Position numbers and translations under genes: made by a program. Below, piece after piece: positions 10,101 through 20,400 of a stretch of 64,000 nucleotides of DNA. The stretch's first letter is position 1. Each line of letters opens with the position of its first letter. The notes beneath the pieces are model-generated. The model was not told where the DNA came from. It was given only the letters and a program-made list of their open reading frames with translations, and did no database searches. The stretch comes from Chitinophagaceae bacterium. GTDB taxonomy: Bacteria > Bacteroidota > Bacteroidia > Chitinophagales > UBA10324. Location of the stretch: positions 1 through 64,000 of the forward strand of contig CANJII010000013.1 in assembly GCA_947474435.1 (NCBI GenBank). Direction: 5' to 3'.

Positions 10101-12455
10101 CCCTTTGCCAATTCAGGAATTTATAATGCAACAGTAACTGTGCTTGGATGCACAAGTTTGCCAGCTACTACAAATGCTGTAATAAATTTATCTCCACCTG
10201 CAACTCCGGTAAATAACGGACCATTGTGCGATGGACAAACTCTGAATTTAACAACACAACCGATTGCAGGTTCAACTTATTCATGGACCGGACCGAATGG
10301 ATATACTTCCAATCAACAAAATCCCGTAATAAATAATGTAACAGTTGCAAATAATATGGGAAGCTATTCGCTCACAATGTCTTTAGCTGGTTGCATTGGA
10401 AATACTGTTTCAACCAATGTGGTTATCCATCCTATTCCGGCTGTTCCTGTTTTATCATCGAACAGTCCGATTTGTGCAGGACAAACTTTACAGTTGAATG
10501 CAGCAAATATTCCAACCGGAATTTTTGCTTGGACAGGACCGAATAGTTTTTCTTCTGCTATACAGAATCCAACAATACCGGCAGCAACTCTTGCAGCAAG
10601 TGGTACATACAACGCAACAGTAAAATTATTTAACTGCACAAGTCTGCCGTCAAGCATTGTTGTTTTAGTAAAACCTGTTCCATTAGCTCCTGGTGCAACA
10701 AGCAATTCACCAGTGTGTGCAGGGCAAACTATTACACTGAACGCAGGAAATATTGCAAGTGGAATATATTCATGGACAGGGCCCGTTTCATTTACATCCG
10801 CTTTACAAAATCCAACCAGAACAAATTCAATAGTTTCACATTCCGGAAATTATACTGTTACAGTTTCAGTGAATGGATGCGCTTCGCCTGCGTCAACAGT
10901 AAATGTGATTGTGAATCCAATACCTTCATCAGCATTTAATTTTACTCCACCATCACTTTGTGCAGGCGATAATTCAACCGCAACTTATGCAGGTTCATCT
11001 CTTGCAACTGCAACTTACAATTGGAATTTTGGCAGTGCCGTTTCAACTGGCGGGCCCGGACAAGGCCCATATAATTTAAACTGGACGAATGCAGGTAACT
11101 ACAATGTATCATTAACTGTTACTGAAAATGGTTGCACTTCTCCTGCCACTTCACATTCCATAATTGTTTATCCGGTTCCAACATCAACATTTAATTTACC
11201 TGCTGCAATTTGCCAATCGGACAGTGCATTAATTTCTTATTCAGGAAGTGCATCTGCAACCGGAACTTACACTTGGGATTTTGGTGGAGGAATAATTTTG
11301 AGCGGAAGCGGACAAGGTCCATATCAAATAAAATATAATTCACCGGGCACTTACAATATCACACTTACAGTTTCTGAAAATAGTTGTCCATCGGTAATTA
11401 CAACTCACAGCATTATTGTAAATCAGGTTCCAACTGCTGATTTCAATGTTACACCTTCAGTTATTTGTCCTGATCAGGATGCTATGATTACTTACAATGG
11501 AACTGCAACAACTGCCGCAACTTTCAATTGGAATTTTGACAGCGGAACTATTAATACCGGAACCGGAATTGGTCCCTACTCAGTTCACTTTTTAAATTCC
11601 GGTATTGATACCATCACACTTACAGTTACAGAAAACAATTGCACATCATCACAGATTTCTCAAATAATATTAATTGATTTGTTGCCACAGGTTTTATTTA
11701 ATGTTACAGATAGTTTTGGTTGCGATCCGCTAACTACTTCGTTTATAAATCAAAGTTTACTTGGAAATACTTTCTTGTGGCATTTCGGTGATGATGGTAC
11801 CAGCTCTGATGAAAATCCAACTCATACTTATGATCCTGGAAATTTTACAGTCCAGTTAATTGTCACTACATTATCAGGGTGCATTGATTCATTGACCAAA
11901 CCGAATTTTATTGAAGTGTTAAACAATCCGGTTGCAAATTTTTCAGCCACACCTGAAACAGAAAATGTGACTGAAATAAAGGATGCCACATTCAGTTTTA
12001 TAAATCATTCAACTTATTCCGATTCATACAAATGGTTTTTTGGAGATGGTGACAGCAGCACATTATTTTCAACATCGCATACTTATTCTGATTCAGGAAA
12101 TTATGATGTGATGCTGATTGCTTATAACAACATTGGGTGTACCGATACTTTTATCCTGGGGAAATTTATTGTGGTTCCGAATATCAATTATTTTATTCCA
12201 ACCGCTTTCACTCCAAACAACGATGGAGTGAATGATATTTTTTATGTGTATGGAAGAAGCTTGCAGAATGTTCACTTGTTGATTTATGACCGAACCGGCG
12301 AAAAAGTTTTTGAATCAAACGGAATTTATCAGGGCTGGGATGGCACCTTTAGAAATTCGCCGGTGAATACAGGCGTGTTTGTTTATTATGCTGAAGTTGA
12401 AACCATGAAGGGTGACATTATTATTCTGAAAGGTGATGTGACACTGATGCGGTAA
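7134..12455 (+). CDS. Large adhesin-like protein with 11 Ig-like repeats, PKD domains and gliding-motility-associated (T9SS type B) C-terminal domain
   Basis: Signal peptide; tandem repeats with SNSPVC.G...L.L.A....YSWTGPNGFSS..QNP; PKD repeats; C-terminus IPTAFTPNNDGVNDIFYVYG...IYDRTGEKVFES...GWDGTF...VNTGVFVYYAEV. Confidence 0.92.
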   Translation: MKKTLLLFFALAYWLYPTASQATHIVGGELTYKYLGSNIYQIKLELYRDCNASTNFDQDITFFIFSTTSNQLVDQVDNVTYPGAIPIPNNSGNICLTTPPNICVEAAVYTTNKQLLPIAGGYTIVYQRCCRNNSILNINNPGTYGATFMATIPDASVAAGNSSPEFTNFPPTCICVNEPLVFDHVATDFNGDQLVYSFYNPFNGGGTGNPIPNPASPPPYSLIPFTGGYTFNNPVGGTPQVAINSATGMITGIPNTLGQFVVGVCVKEYRNGNLVSSHYRDFQFNVVQCIQNVNAIIPPTFTVCKGAPLTFTNTSTNSTYYYWDFGAAGNGDTSHLFSPTYTYNTAGTYTVKLIVNKGYPCADTATSIVTVNPIPTATPSNNSPVCVGSPINLYAVAILGSYAWTGPNGFSSSAQNPVINSSVLANSGVYHLAVTALGCTSVNAGNTNVVVNPIPVAPTISSNAPICVGVPLQLTAVPVAGATYSWTGPNGFSSVLPNPLINNTVAANAGNYSCSVTVNGCTSSASITNVILFPSPTAPTPSNNAPFCPGNTLQLSADTVTGATYSWTGPNGFSSNQQNPSIPNTTSANAGNYSLSINVNGCNSLPLITNVVIYPIPVATPTSNSPVCPGTSINLFAATVVGGSYSWIGPNGFSSSAQFPVIPNATNADGGIYTLNVTANGCTNTNAGTTTVIINPVPAAPVLSNTSPICVGTTLQLNAVTVFNATYQWTGPNGFTSSLQNPIINSTVPANAGVYSCIVIKLGCLSAPSTTTVILNPIPIAPTPTTNAPICQGVTLNLIAAPIANASYSWTGPNGFSSVLQNPFINNTIVANAGNYSLTINVNGCNSLPLTTNVIIYPTPNAIASSNSPTCNGQSVQLFASTFAGGSYSWTGPAGFTSTQQNPIIPISSAINAGTFTLTATANGCLGNPSSTNVIVNPIPTAPVISTNAPLCSGQILNLTAQNVGGGTFHWTGPNNFNSFLQNPVIANVPFANSGIYNATVTVLGCTSLPATTNAVINLSPPATPVNNGPLCDGQTLNLTTQPIAGSTYSWTGPNGYTSNQQNPVINNVTVANNMGSYSLTMSLAGCIGNTVSTNVVIHPIPAVPVLSSNSPICAGQTLQLNAANIPTGIFAWTGPNSFSSAIQNPTIPAATLAASGTYNATVKLFNCTSLPSSIVVLVKPVPLAPGATSNSPVCAGQTITLNAGNIASGIYSWTGPVSFTSALQNPTRTNSIVSHSGNYTVTVSVNGCASPASTVNVIVNPIPSSAFNFTPPSLCAGDNSTATYAGSSLATATYNWNFGSAVSTGGPGQGPYNLNWTNAGNYNVSLTVTENGCTSPATSHSIIVYPVPTSTFNLPAAICQSDSALISYSGSASATGTYTWDFGGGIILSGSGQGPYQIKYNSPGTYNITLTVSENSCPSVITTHSIIVNQVPTADFNVTPSVICPDQDAMITYNGTATTAATFNWNFDSGTINTGTGIGPYSVHFLNSGIDTITLTVTENNCTSSQISQIILIDLLPQVLFNVTDSFGCDPLTTSFINQSLLGNTFLWHFGDDGTSSDENPTHTYDPGNFTVQLIVTTLSGCIDSLTKPNFIEVLNNPVANFSATPETENVTEIKDATFSFINHSTYSDSYKWFFGDGDSSTLFSTSHTYSDSGNYDVMLIAYNNIGCTDTFILGKFIVVPNINYFIPTAFTPNNDGVNDIFYVYGRSLQNVHLLIYDRTGEKVFESNGIYQGWDGTFRNSPVNTGVFVYYAEVETMKGDIIILKGDVTLMR
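8247..10915 (+). repeat. Eleven tandem Ig-like coding repeats (about 240-246 bp each)
   Basis: WTGPNGF-type core recurs 11 times at near-regular spacing in the translation of 7134..12455. Confidence 0.85.
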
Positions 12456-12542
12456 TTTTTTTATTAGAATTTTATTCCGACAGATTTATTTTAATCACCT
12501 CTTTAATTATTTCCCGTTATCCTGATTTCTATTTTTGATTGA

Positions 12543-13586
12543 ATGATTAAAGAACAAATGAAAAAAAGAATTCTGCATATTATTATTCACTGTATCGGAT
12601 GCTTTGTGCTTTTATCGTTACCGATACTATTTAACCCTGAACGGCACCTGACAATTGAATCTGTTTTTAATCCGTTTGCGCAGCGCGATTTTTTATGTTT
12701 CATTTTAATGATTGGGTTTTTCTATCTGAATTTTTTTGTGCTCATTCCAAAATTTTATTTCAACGGGAAACATTTTTTATTTTTTCTGATGATGGTGATT
12801 GCACTTGCTGTTGTTGTTTTCATCCCGGAATTAATATTTCATTTCAAATTCGAAAATGATTTTCATGAACTCGTTCATGAGCCATCACATTTTCCACCAC
12901 CTCCGTTTTTCTTTTTGATAAGCAGAAATTTATTTCTTTTCATTATCGTTTTATTTCTTTCTCTCTTTATTAAAATTACCAGTCAGTTAAAGAAAACAGA
13001 AAAAGAAAAATTAAAAGCGGAATTATCTTTTTTGCGAGCTCAGATTAATCCACATTTTTTATTCAACACACTGAACAGTATTTATTCACTCGCCATTCAA
13101 AAATCAGATCAGACTCCTAAGGCGGTTGTAAGCCTTTCAAACCTGATGAGGTATGTGACAACGGAGGCACACAAAGAGTTCGTGCCATTGGATGATGAAA
13201 TAGTTTACATCAACAATTACATTAACTTACAGGTAATACGGTTGGGCGATACAGTGAAAATTAATTTTAATTTGGCAGGGAAAATGGACGATCACCTGAT
13301 TGCACCAATCATATTAATTCCGTTTGTTGAGAATGCTTTTAAGTACGGAGTGAACCCTGAAAAAAATTCGTTGATACAAATAAATATTAAACTGGAGAAT
13401 TCAATTTTGAATATGGTGGTTTATAATCTGAAAGTTTATGAACCAAAAGAAAATGAAAAAGTAAGTGGCCATGGAATTTCAATTACCAAAAACCGATTGA
13501 ATGTTTTATACCCAAACAAACACACTCTCATAATTAAAGACAGTCCGAATGACTACACAATTGATTTGAAAATAAATCTGAAATGA
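12543..13586 (+). CDS. Sensor histidine kinase, LytS/YehU family (His_kinase)
   Basis: Multiple TM segments, then LRAQINPHFLFNTLNSIYSLA and PIILIPFVENAFKYG motifs; 4-bp overlap with the downstream response regulator. Confidence 0.9.
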   Translation: MIKEQMKKRILHIIIHCIGCFVLLSLPILFNPERHLTIESVFNPFAQRDFLCFILMIGFFYLNFFVLIPKFYFNGKHFLFFLMMVIALAVVVFIPELIFHFKFENDFHELVHEPSHFPPPPFFFLISRNLFLFIIVLFLSLFIKITSQLKKTEKEKLKAELSFLRAQINPHFLFNTLNSIYSLAIQKSDQTPKAVVSLSNLMRYVTTEAHKEFVPLDDEIVYINNYINLQVIRLGDTVKINFNLAGKMDDHLIAPIILIPFVENAFKYGVNPEKNSLIQINIKLENSILNMVVYNLKVYEPKENEKVSGHGISITKNRLNVLYPNKHTLIIKDSPNDYTIDLKINLK

Positions 13587-14278
13587 TAAAAGCAATTGCC
13601 ATAGACGATGAACCTCTTGCATTAAATGTGATTGAAGCATTTTGTAAGGAGCTGGATTTTGTTGATCTGCAAAAAACTTTTACCAAACCGCACGACGGAT
13701 TAAAATACCTGAAAAAATTTTCGGTTGATTTATTATTTCTCGATATTAATATGCCACCCATCAGCGGAATAGAATTGTATAAATCCATTCAGCAGGAAAC
13801 GATGGTGATTTTTACTACTGCCTACAGCGAATATGCTGTTGAAAGTTATGAGTTGAATGCAATTGATTTTTTATTGAAGCCATTTGAAAAGGAACGATTC
13901 AATAAAGCAGTAAACCGTGCAAAAGAATTTTACAATTTCAGAACTCAGAAAGAAGAAATTAAAAATCAGTTTCTGTTTGTGAGAGCAGATTACAGTTTAA
14001 TTAAAATTGCCATTGCCGATATTCTTTTCATTGAGGGATTGGATGATTACATAAAAATTATTTTGCCTGATCAGAAACCAATTGTTACACGCATGACCAT
14101 GAAAACTATTTTAGAAAAATTGCCGACTAAAGAATTTATTCGTGTTCATCGTTCATTCATTGTTCCGTTCAGTAAAATTCAAACTGTGAGAAACAAAATC
14201 ATTTCAATTGCAGGAAATGAAATTCCGATTGGTTCAAGTTATGAAGAAGAATTCTTAAAATTTTTCAAACAACATTAA
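13583..14278 (+). CDS. LytTR-family response regulator
   Basis: Receiver motifs (IAIDDEPLAL, DLLFLDINMPPISGIEL, FTTAYSEYAVESYELNAIDFLLKPF) plus LytTR (ILFIEGLDDYIKI...FIRVHRSFIVPFSKI). Confidence 0.93.
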   Translation: MIKAIAIDDEPLALNVIEAFCKELDFVDLQKTFTKPHDGLKYLKKFSVDLLFLDINMPPISGIELYKSIQQETMVIFTTAYSEYAVESYELNAIDFLLKPFEKERFNKAVNRAKEFYNFRTQKEEIKNQFLFVRADYSLIKIAIADILFIEGLDDYIKIILPDQKPIVTRMTMKTILEKLPTKEFIRVHRSFIVPFSKIQTVRNKIISIAGNEIPIGSSYEEEFLKFFKQH

Positions 14279-14462
14279 ACCCTGTTTTGATTATTTGAAT
14301 TTTATCAAAAAATTTTAATTCAAATTTCATTCGTTACATTATTCCATTACTGTTTTTATTCATTCAATATTCTCATTGAGCTTTTTATTAAAGTAGTTCA
14401 CCAACAAATATTTTTAATTTCTTGCTCTGTACTTTTTCATTGCAATCTAAAACTACGAGAAA

Positions 14463-16073
14463 ATGAAAAAAAATCTGATTCTGCTTTTTTCCGCTGTCAC
14501 TGTAATTTCATGCGGAATATTGTTTTCATCAAAAACAATAATGGGTGACACTTCCGGACCGTCGGCAGGCAAGTGCGGAGCGCCAAGCGACAATTTTTCA
14601 AATTGCACTTCGTGTCATAACGGAACCGCTGCGACCGCAACAGGATGGATAACTTCAACAATACCCGCAAGTGGTTATATACCCGGGAATACTTACACCA
14701 TAACAGCAACTGCAACATATGCTGCTCTGGTAAGATATGGATTTCAGATTTCACCTCAAAATTCAACCGGAGTTAAATTGGGGACATTAGTAATTACAAA
14801 TTCAACCGCCACTAAACTTGTTGGTACCGGAAAATATGTTGAACACACTTCAGCCGGAACTACAGGAAGCACCGGTTCACACACCTGGACCTTCAATTGG
14901 ATAGCTCCAGCGGCCGGAAGCGGACCTGTTAATTTTTACGGTGCTTTTAATTGTGCAAATAATAACGGAAGTGAAAGTGGTGATCATATTTACCTGAGTA
15001 CTTTGTCGGTCAATCAATGTAATGTAACTGCTGGAATAATAAATTCGAATCCTGCGTTATGTGCAACAGATTCAAACACTTTAGTTGCATCAGGTGGAAG
15101 CAACTTTTTATGGAACAACGGAGCAACCACTTCAACCATAAAAGTTTTATCAGGAAATTATTCAGTTACTGTTTCAAGTGGCACTTCATGTTCCGCAACT
15201 TCATCTATAAATATACTTGCGCCTGTTTGTGCAATACCTACAAATGATACTGCAACATCAATTCAAAGTACGAAAGCAACAATTAGTTGGATCGGAAATA
15301 GCTGTGCTGCCGGATACAGCGTTCAGGTTAGGTCGCTTGGAACGACTGTCTGGAGTACACTGAGTGTAACGGCACCGACAACAACTAAAATAGTAAGCGG
15401 ACTTCAAGCGCTAACAACTTATGAATATCGTGTAAAAACAAACTGCAATGCTGCAGGCACCATTTCATCAGCATATTCTGTCATAAAAACATTTTCAACT
15501 CCTTGTAGCTGCGGAAAACCAACAGCTATTTCTGTATCAGGAATAACTTCTACCTCTTCAATAATTTCATGGACAGGCAATTCCTGCGCTGTAAAATACC
15601 GTGTACAATACCGCGCATCCGGTACAACAGCCTGGGTTACAAAATCAACAGTTCCACCTGTAACAACTTATACACTTACAGGTCTTCTTGCCAATACATC
15701 CTATCAATACCGTATGAGAACCGATTGTAATTCTACCGGCAGTATTAATTCCGGATATACAGCAATCGGAACATTTACTACCGCAGCAAGAATGGAAGAA
15801 GAACTTCAAACGGTTGAAGTAAATAAACTCATCATTTTTCCAAACCCAACGGATGGAAAATTTTTAGCAACCATTTTTTCAGTTAAAGAAGAAACCTCCA
15901 TCATTTGTGTAAGAGATTTGTTAGGGAGAGAAATAATTAATGAAAACCTTCCGCTACTTGCAGGAGAAAACAATTTTGATTTTACTTTGGAAAATTATCC
16001 TTCAGGAATTTATTCCATTGAATTAAAAACAGCTGAAGGGATTTGCACGAATAAAATGATTGTTAAAAATTAA
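14463..16073 (+). CDS. Choice-of-anchor V (Reeler-like) protein with two FN3 domains and T9SS type A sorting domain
   Basis: Signal peptide; CGAPSDNFSNCTSCHNGTA...; two FN3-like repeats (ATISWIGNSCAAGYSVQVR, SIISWTGNSCAVKYRVQYR); LIIFPNPTDGKF... C-terminus. Confidence 0.85.
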   Translation: MKKNLILLFSAVTVISCGILFSSKTIMGDTSGPSAGKCGAPSDNFSNCTSCHNGTAATATGWITSTIPASGYIPGNTYTITATATYAALVRYGFQISPQNSTGVKLGTLVITNSTATKLVGTGKYVEHTSAGTTGSTGSHTWTFNWIAPAAGSGPVNFYGAFNCANNNGSESGDHIYLSTLSVNQCNVTAGIINSNPALCATDSNTLVASGGSNFLWNNGATTSTIKVLSGNYSVTVSSGTSCSATSSINILAPVCAIPTNDTATSIQSTKATISWIGNSCAAGYSVQVRSLGTTVWSTLSVTAPTTTKIVSGLQALTTYEYRVKTNCNAAGTISSAYSVIKTFSTPCSCGKPTAISVSGITSTSSIISWTGNSCAVKYRVQYRASGTTAWVTKSTVPPVTTYTLTGLLANTSYQYRMRTDCNSTGSINSGYTAIGTFTTAARMEEELQTVEVNKLIIFPNPTDGKFLATIFSVKEETSIICVRDLLGREIINENLPLLAGENNFDFTLENYPSGIYSIELKTAEGICTNKMIVKN

Positions 16074-16096
16074 AATAGTCTTTTCATTTTTTTTTG

Positions 16097-16131
16097 AAAT
16101 CCTGCCTTGCATTTTGTGAGGCAGGATTTTT
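16097..16131 (+). terminator. Rho-independent-like terminator
   Basis: AAATCCTGCCT (16097-16107)/AGGCAGGATTT (16119-16129), 11-bp stem followed by T-run. Confidence 0.8.
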
Positions 16132-16316
16132 AATTGTTATCCGTTTATTCCCTCTGAAATCAATTTGTTTTCCTCAAAATATATTAAAGCCTTTTTTATC
16201 GCGATAGTTTTTAATATCGAAATAATTTTGAACTAAGTTATTTAATTTTTTCGCTGCTTTCATTTCTGAATTTACTTTCGCCCCGCAATCAATTATTTTG
16301 TTGAGTGCATTTGATT

Positions 16317-17402
16317 ATGACAACTTTATCTTCCCGAAGGCAAATCGGATTCTGGTTATTGATTGGAGTAGTAATGATATTTTTTCAGGTTTTAATCGGA
16401 GGAATCACTCGGTTGACTGAAAGTGGCCTTTCTATTACAGAATGGAATGTAGTGATGGGTTCACTGCCTCCAATGAATTCAACAGAATGGAATCGGGTGT
16501 ATGCTGAGTACATGCAATCGCCTCAAGGGAAAATTGTAAACAGTGATTTGAGTTTATCGGGCTTCAAAAATATTTTCTGGTGGGAATGGATTCATCGTTT
16601 ATGGGCGAGGTTGTTTGCGCCGGTTTTTCTTCTGCCATTTATTTATTTTCTGTTCCGGAAAATGATTGAACCAAAACTGCGATGGAAATTATTATTTGTG
16701 TTTGTGCTTGGGGGGTTACAAGGAGCATTAGGTTGGTTTATGGTATCGACCGGACTGACTGATGTGCCATGGGTGAGCCCGTATAGTTTATGCGCGCATT
16801 TATTACTGGCAATAATTTTATTCGGGTATTTACTATGGTTAATGCTCGAACAATTTTATCCGAAAATCAATTGTCATCCTGAGCTTGTCGAAGGGTCAAT
16901 TGCAATAAAAAAATCAAAAACATTTTTTGCAAAAACTATTCTCTCAATAGTTTTTATTCAACTCGGATTAGGAGCTTTCATGGCCGGCGGACTAGCACCT
17001 GCAGCCATCTGGTATCCGACCTGGCCGAAAATCGGAACAGCTTGGTTGCCTGAAAATGTTTTTACAATCACCAATCTGCAGTGGCATACATTATTAGAGA
17101 GCCCTGCATTTGTTCAGCTCATTCACCGAAGCACTGCCTATTTGTTATTGATTTTGATTGGTTGGTTGTGGATGAAAAGAAAAAATATTTCTGAAAATAA
17201 AAACGCTTTGTTGTTTTGCAATGCTTTGTTGGCAATGATATTTATACAAGCAGCACTTGGAATCATCACATTGATTTTATCAATAGGAAGTGTTCCGGTT
17301 ATATGGGGAGTGCTGCACCAGGCAGGCGGCTTAATCACTTTTACTTTTGCAGTGATGCTGGTTTATTTTATTGCTGGAAGTAATAAAATCACAAATAATT
17401 AA
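16317..17402 (+). CDS. COX15/CtaA family heme A synthase
   Basis: QVLIGGITRLTESGLSITEWNVVMGSLPP, FWWEWIHRLWARLFAPVFLLPFIYF, LGGLQGALGWFMVSTGL motifs; ATG at 16317 preferred over GTG at 16305. Confidence 0.9.
   Translation: MTTLSSRRQIGFWLLIGVVMIFFQVLIGGITRLTESGLSITEWNVVMGSLPPMNSTEWNRVYAEYMQSPQGKIVNSDLSLSGFKNIFWWEWIHRLWARLFAPVFLLPFIYFLFRKMIEPKLRWKLLFVFVLGGLQGALGWFMVSTGLTDVPWVSPYSLCAHLLLAIILFGYLLWLMLEQFYPKINCHPELVEGSIAIKKSKTFFAKTILSIVFIQLGLGAFMAGGLAPAAIWYPTWPKIGTAWLPENVFTITNLQWHTLLESPAFVQLIHRSTAYLLLILIGWLWMKRKNISENKNALLFCNALLAMIFIQAALGIITLILSIGSVPVIWGVLHQAGGLITFTFAVMLVYFIAGSNKITNN
16874..16895 (+). repeat. Dispersed short repeat (TCATCCTGAGCTTGTCGAAGGG) inside the CtaA-like CDS
   Basis: Encodes CHPELVEGS in frame; flanked by TCAATTG direct repeats at 16867-16873 and 16896-16902; related copies at 62063 and 62168. 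Confidence 0.75.
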
Positions 17403-17417
17403 ACAGAGAATAATACT

Positions 17418-20400
17418 TTATTTCAACAGAGTAATATCACCAGATTTTTCAAGAATTACCCCATCAATAAATTCTATTCTATAGTAATATATATATACTC
17501 CTACATTCAAATTTACAGAACGGTAAGTTCCATCCCATCCCTGAGTTGGGTCATTTGCTGAAAAAACCATTTCGCCCCAACGAGTAAAAATTTTCATTGT
17601 ATATTTTACAATAATACCATTGACCTTTAAATAAAAAACATCATTTATTTTATCATTATTGGGAGTGAATGCGGTTGGTGCCCATACAAATTCGGGAGGA
17701 ATTACATTAATGATTATTGTTTTTGCTGAGGAACATCCTTCAGCATCAATCATAATCACTTGATAAATAGTTGTGTCAATTGGTGAAGCAATTGGATTGG
17801 AAACAGAATCATTGTCAAGAGAATTAATTGGAATATTTTGATACCACATATAGCTATTACCACCTGAAGCATCTAACTGTATAGATTGCCCGGCATAAAT
17901 AGTTGCACTTTCAATGTTTGTTATTACCGGTGTTCCCGAACTTACTTGTATGAAACCATTGTAAATTACCGTATCTGCACCTGTTGAATCAAAAGCGATA
18001 AGCGTAACTGAATAATTGCCAGCATTCGGAAAGCATACATAAGGGTTGATTGCTGATGTTGTATCTGGTTGGGCTCCCGGTATTATCCATTTGCATCCGT
18101 TTGGAAATCCTTGACCAATGCTTTGATTAAACAATGTAATACAATCTCCTTCGCAAATTAAAGAATCAGATGCTGAAAATTGTGCCGATAAACTGCAAAT
18201 ATTAATTGTAATGAAACTTTGTTGAGTTAGTGTATCAACTCCAAAAGCATTTGCAACAATTAATTGCACATCGTAATTACCTGGTAAAGCATAACAAATT
18301 GAAGGAGGAGATTGTCCTGAAAATGTGGAAGGGTTTCCTCCGGCAAAATTCCATGACCATGAAGAGACTCCTATACTTTGATCAGTAAAAGTCATACAAT
18401 TATTTTCACACCCTGAGGTTGCATCAACAGTAAATAAAGCAGTAGGAGGAACACAATTAGTTATAGTAATGTAACCAACCTGAATTAATGTATCGGTTTG
18501 TCCATTACCACTTGTAACATATTGCGCTACATCATAAACTCCAGCGACAGAGTAACATATTTGAGGAGGGTTTTGCCCGACAAAAAAAGCAGGTGTTCCG
18601 CCTGGAAATCCCCATCCCCAAGTTGTTGCATTTTGACTTTGGTCTGAAAAATTGAAACAATCACTCACACATCCAGTGGTAATCGGTGTTGTGAAACCAG
18701 CAACAGGAGGAGGACAGTTTGTTATTGTTATATACCCAACTTGAATTAAAGTATCTGTATTTCCATTGGCATCAGAAACATATTGAGCAACATCATATGT
18801 TCCGGCTAACGAATAACAAACAGCGGGTGGACTTTGACCAATATAAAAATTAGGTGTACCTCCCGGAAAGCCCCATCCCCATGTAGTTGCATTTTGACTT
18901 TGATCATTAAATGCAAAACAATCATTTACGCACCCAGCTGTAATATTTGATGAGAAGCCAGCAATAGGGAAAATACAATTTGTTACAATGATGTATCCAA
19001 TTTGAGTCAAAGTATCAGTATTTCCGGCAGCATCTGTTACATATTGTGAAACATTATAATTACCAGGGGCAGAGTAACAAATTGATGGAGGATTTTGACC
19101 AATAAATGAATTGGGGGTGCCTCCAGGGAAACTCCATTGCCAGGTAGTTGAATTTTGACTTTGATTATTAAAAGTGAAACAGTCGTTTACACATCCACTG
19201 CTTGGATTTGCATTAAATCCGGCAATAGGTCCACTACATGCTGTAACATTTATATAAGAACCAATTAGTGTAATATCATTTTGGATACCATCACTGACGC
19301 TTAGTATGACAGAATATGTTCCGACAGAATTATAACAAATATTTGTTGGGTTTTGGCCATTAAACGAACCAGGGGTTCCACCCGGAAATGTCCATATCCA
19401 CGATGTTATAATAGGGGCAGGGGTACTTAGATCTGTAAAACCTATACAGGTGCCAACACAAATATTTGTATTTGCAGTAGTGAAATTTGCATTTATTGGT
19501 CCCGAACAGTTTGAAACCGTAATTTGATGTGTTTGAACATCAATATTTCCACAATTATCTGTAATTGTAAGTGTGACAATGTATCCTCCGGCTGTATTCC
19601 AACAAATTGAAGGAGGAGTTTGAAGGTTTGAAGTAGTCGGTACTCCTCCAGAAAAAGTCCAATTCCAATTAACAATATTGCCTGTGCTTATATCACTAAA
19701 ATTAACACAATCACCTTCACATAAATTTGCATTGGGGCTTGTTGAAAAATCAGCGTTTGGGGTTGTTGCCTGACTTGTAACTCTTAAACTATCAACTGCA
19801 ACTGATGGGTCAGTTCCATTTGCATTGTCGTCATTTACCCAACGGAGCCCGATTTGAACATTTGGATTACCTGCCGCGGAAACCGGTAAGTTGAAAGAAT
19901 ATAATGTCCATCTTCCCTGACCGGAGCAATTATTAATTGTCTTGGCAGGATCATCTAACTGAGACCATGTTATTCCATCAAAAAAATCCAAAGTAAAATT
20001 GTCAATAACTCCTTCTCCGTTTTCAATATATCTGAAAGAAATAGTAACAGGATTAGTTGCACAAGTCAAATCAATAATTGGAGATTCTGCTCTTTTATCT
20101 GTAACCACTTCTCCGGTAAATAATCCAGCATCATACGCAGCTCCGCAATCGCCAAGTGGACAAAAAATTGAAAGTGGTGAACCCTGAACATTTCCTATAT
20201 GCAATGTTTCATCTGGAATTCCAATAATAGGACAACCTGCCCCACAAGTACCAGTTGGGTTTCCATTTTCGGCGCAAGTTACAAACCACTCATTAGCATA
20301 TAAACCATTTGCTCCGGGTGTGGTTACTGTCCAGCCATTGTAACCATTTGCCTGATACCCCTGCTGAACTCCGCTATTAAAATCTTCGCTGAAATGTGTT

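Noticed and set aside
8247-10915. Regular repeats that could suggest a tandem array or CRISPR
   Set aside because: Period of about 240 bp, degenerate, in frame and encoding Ig-like domains; no short direct repeats with unique spacers.
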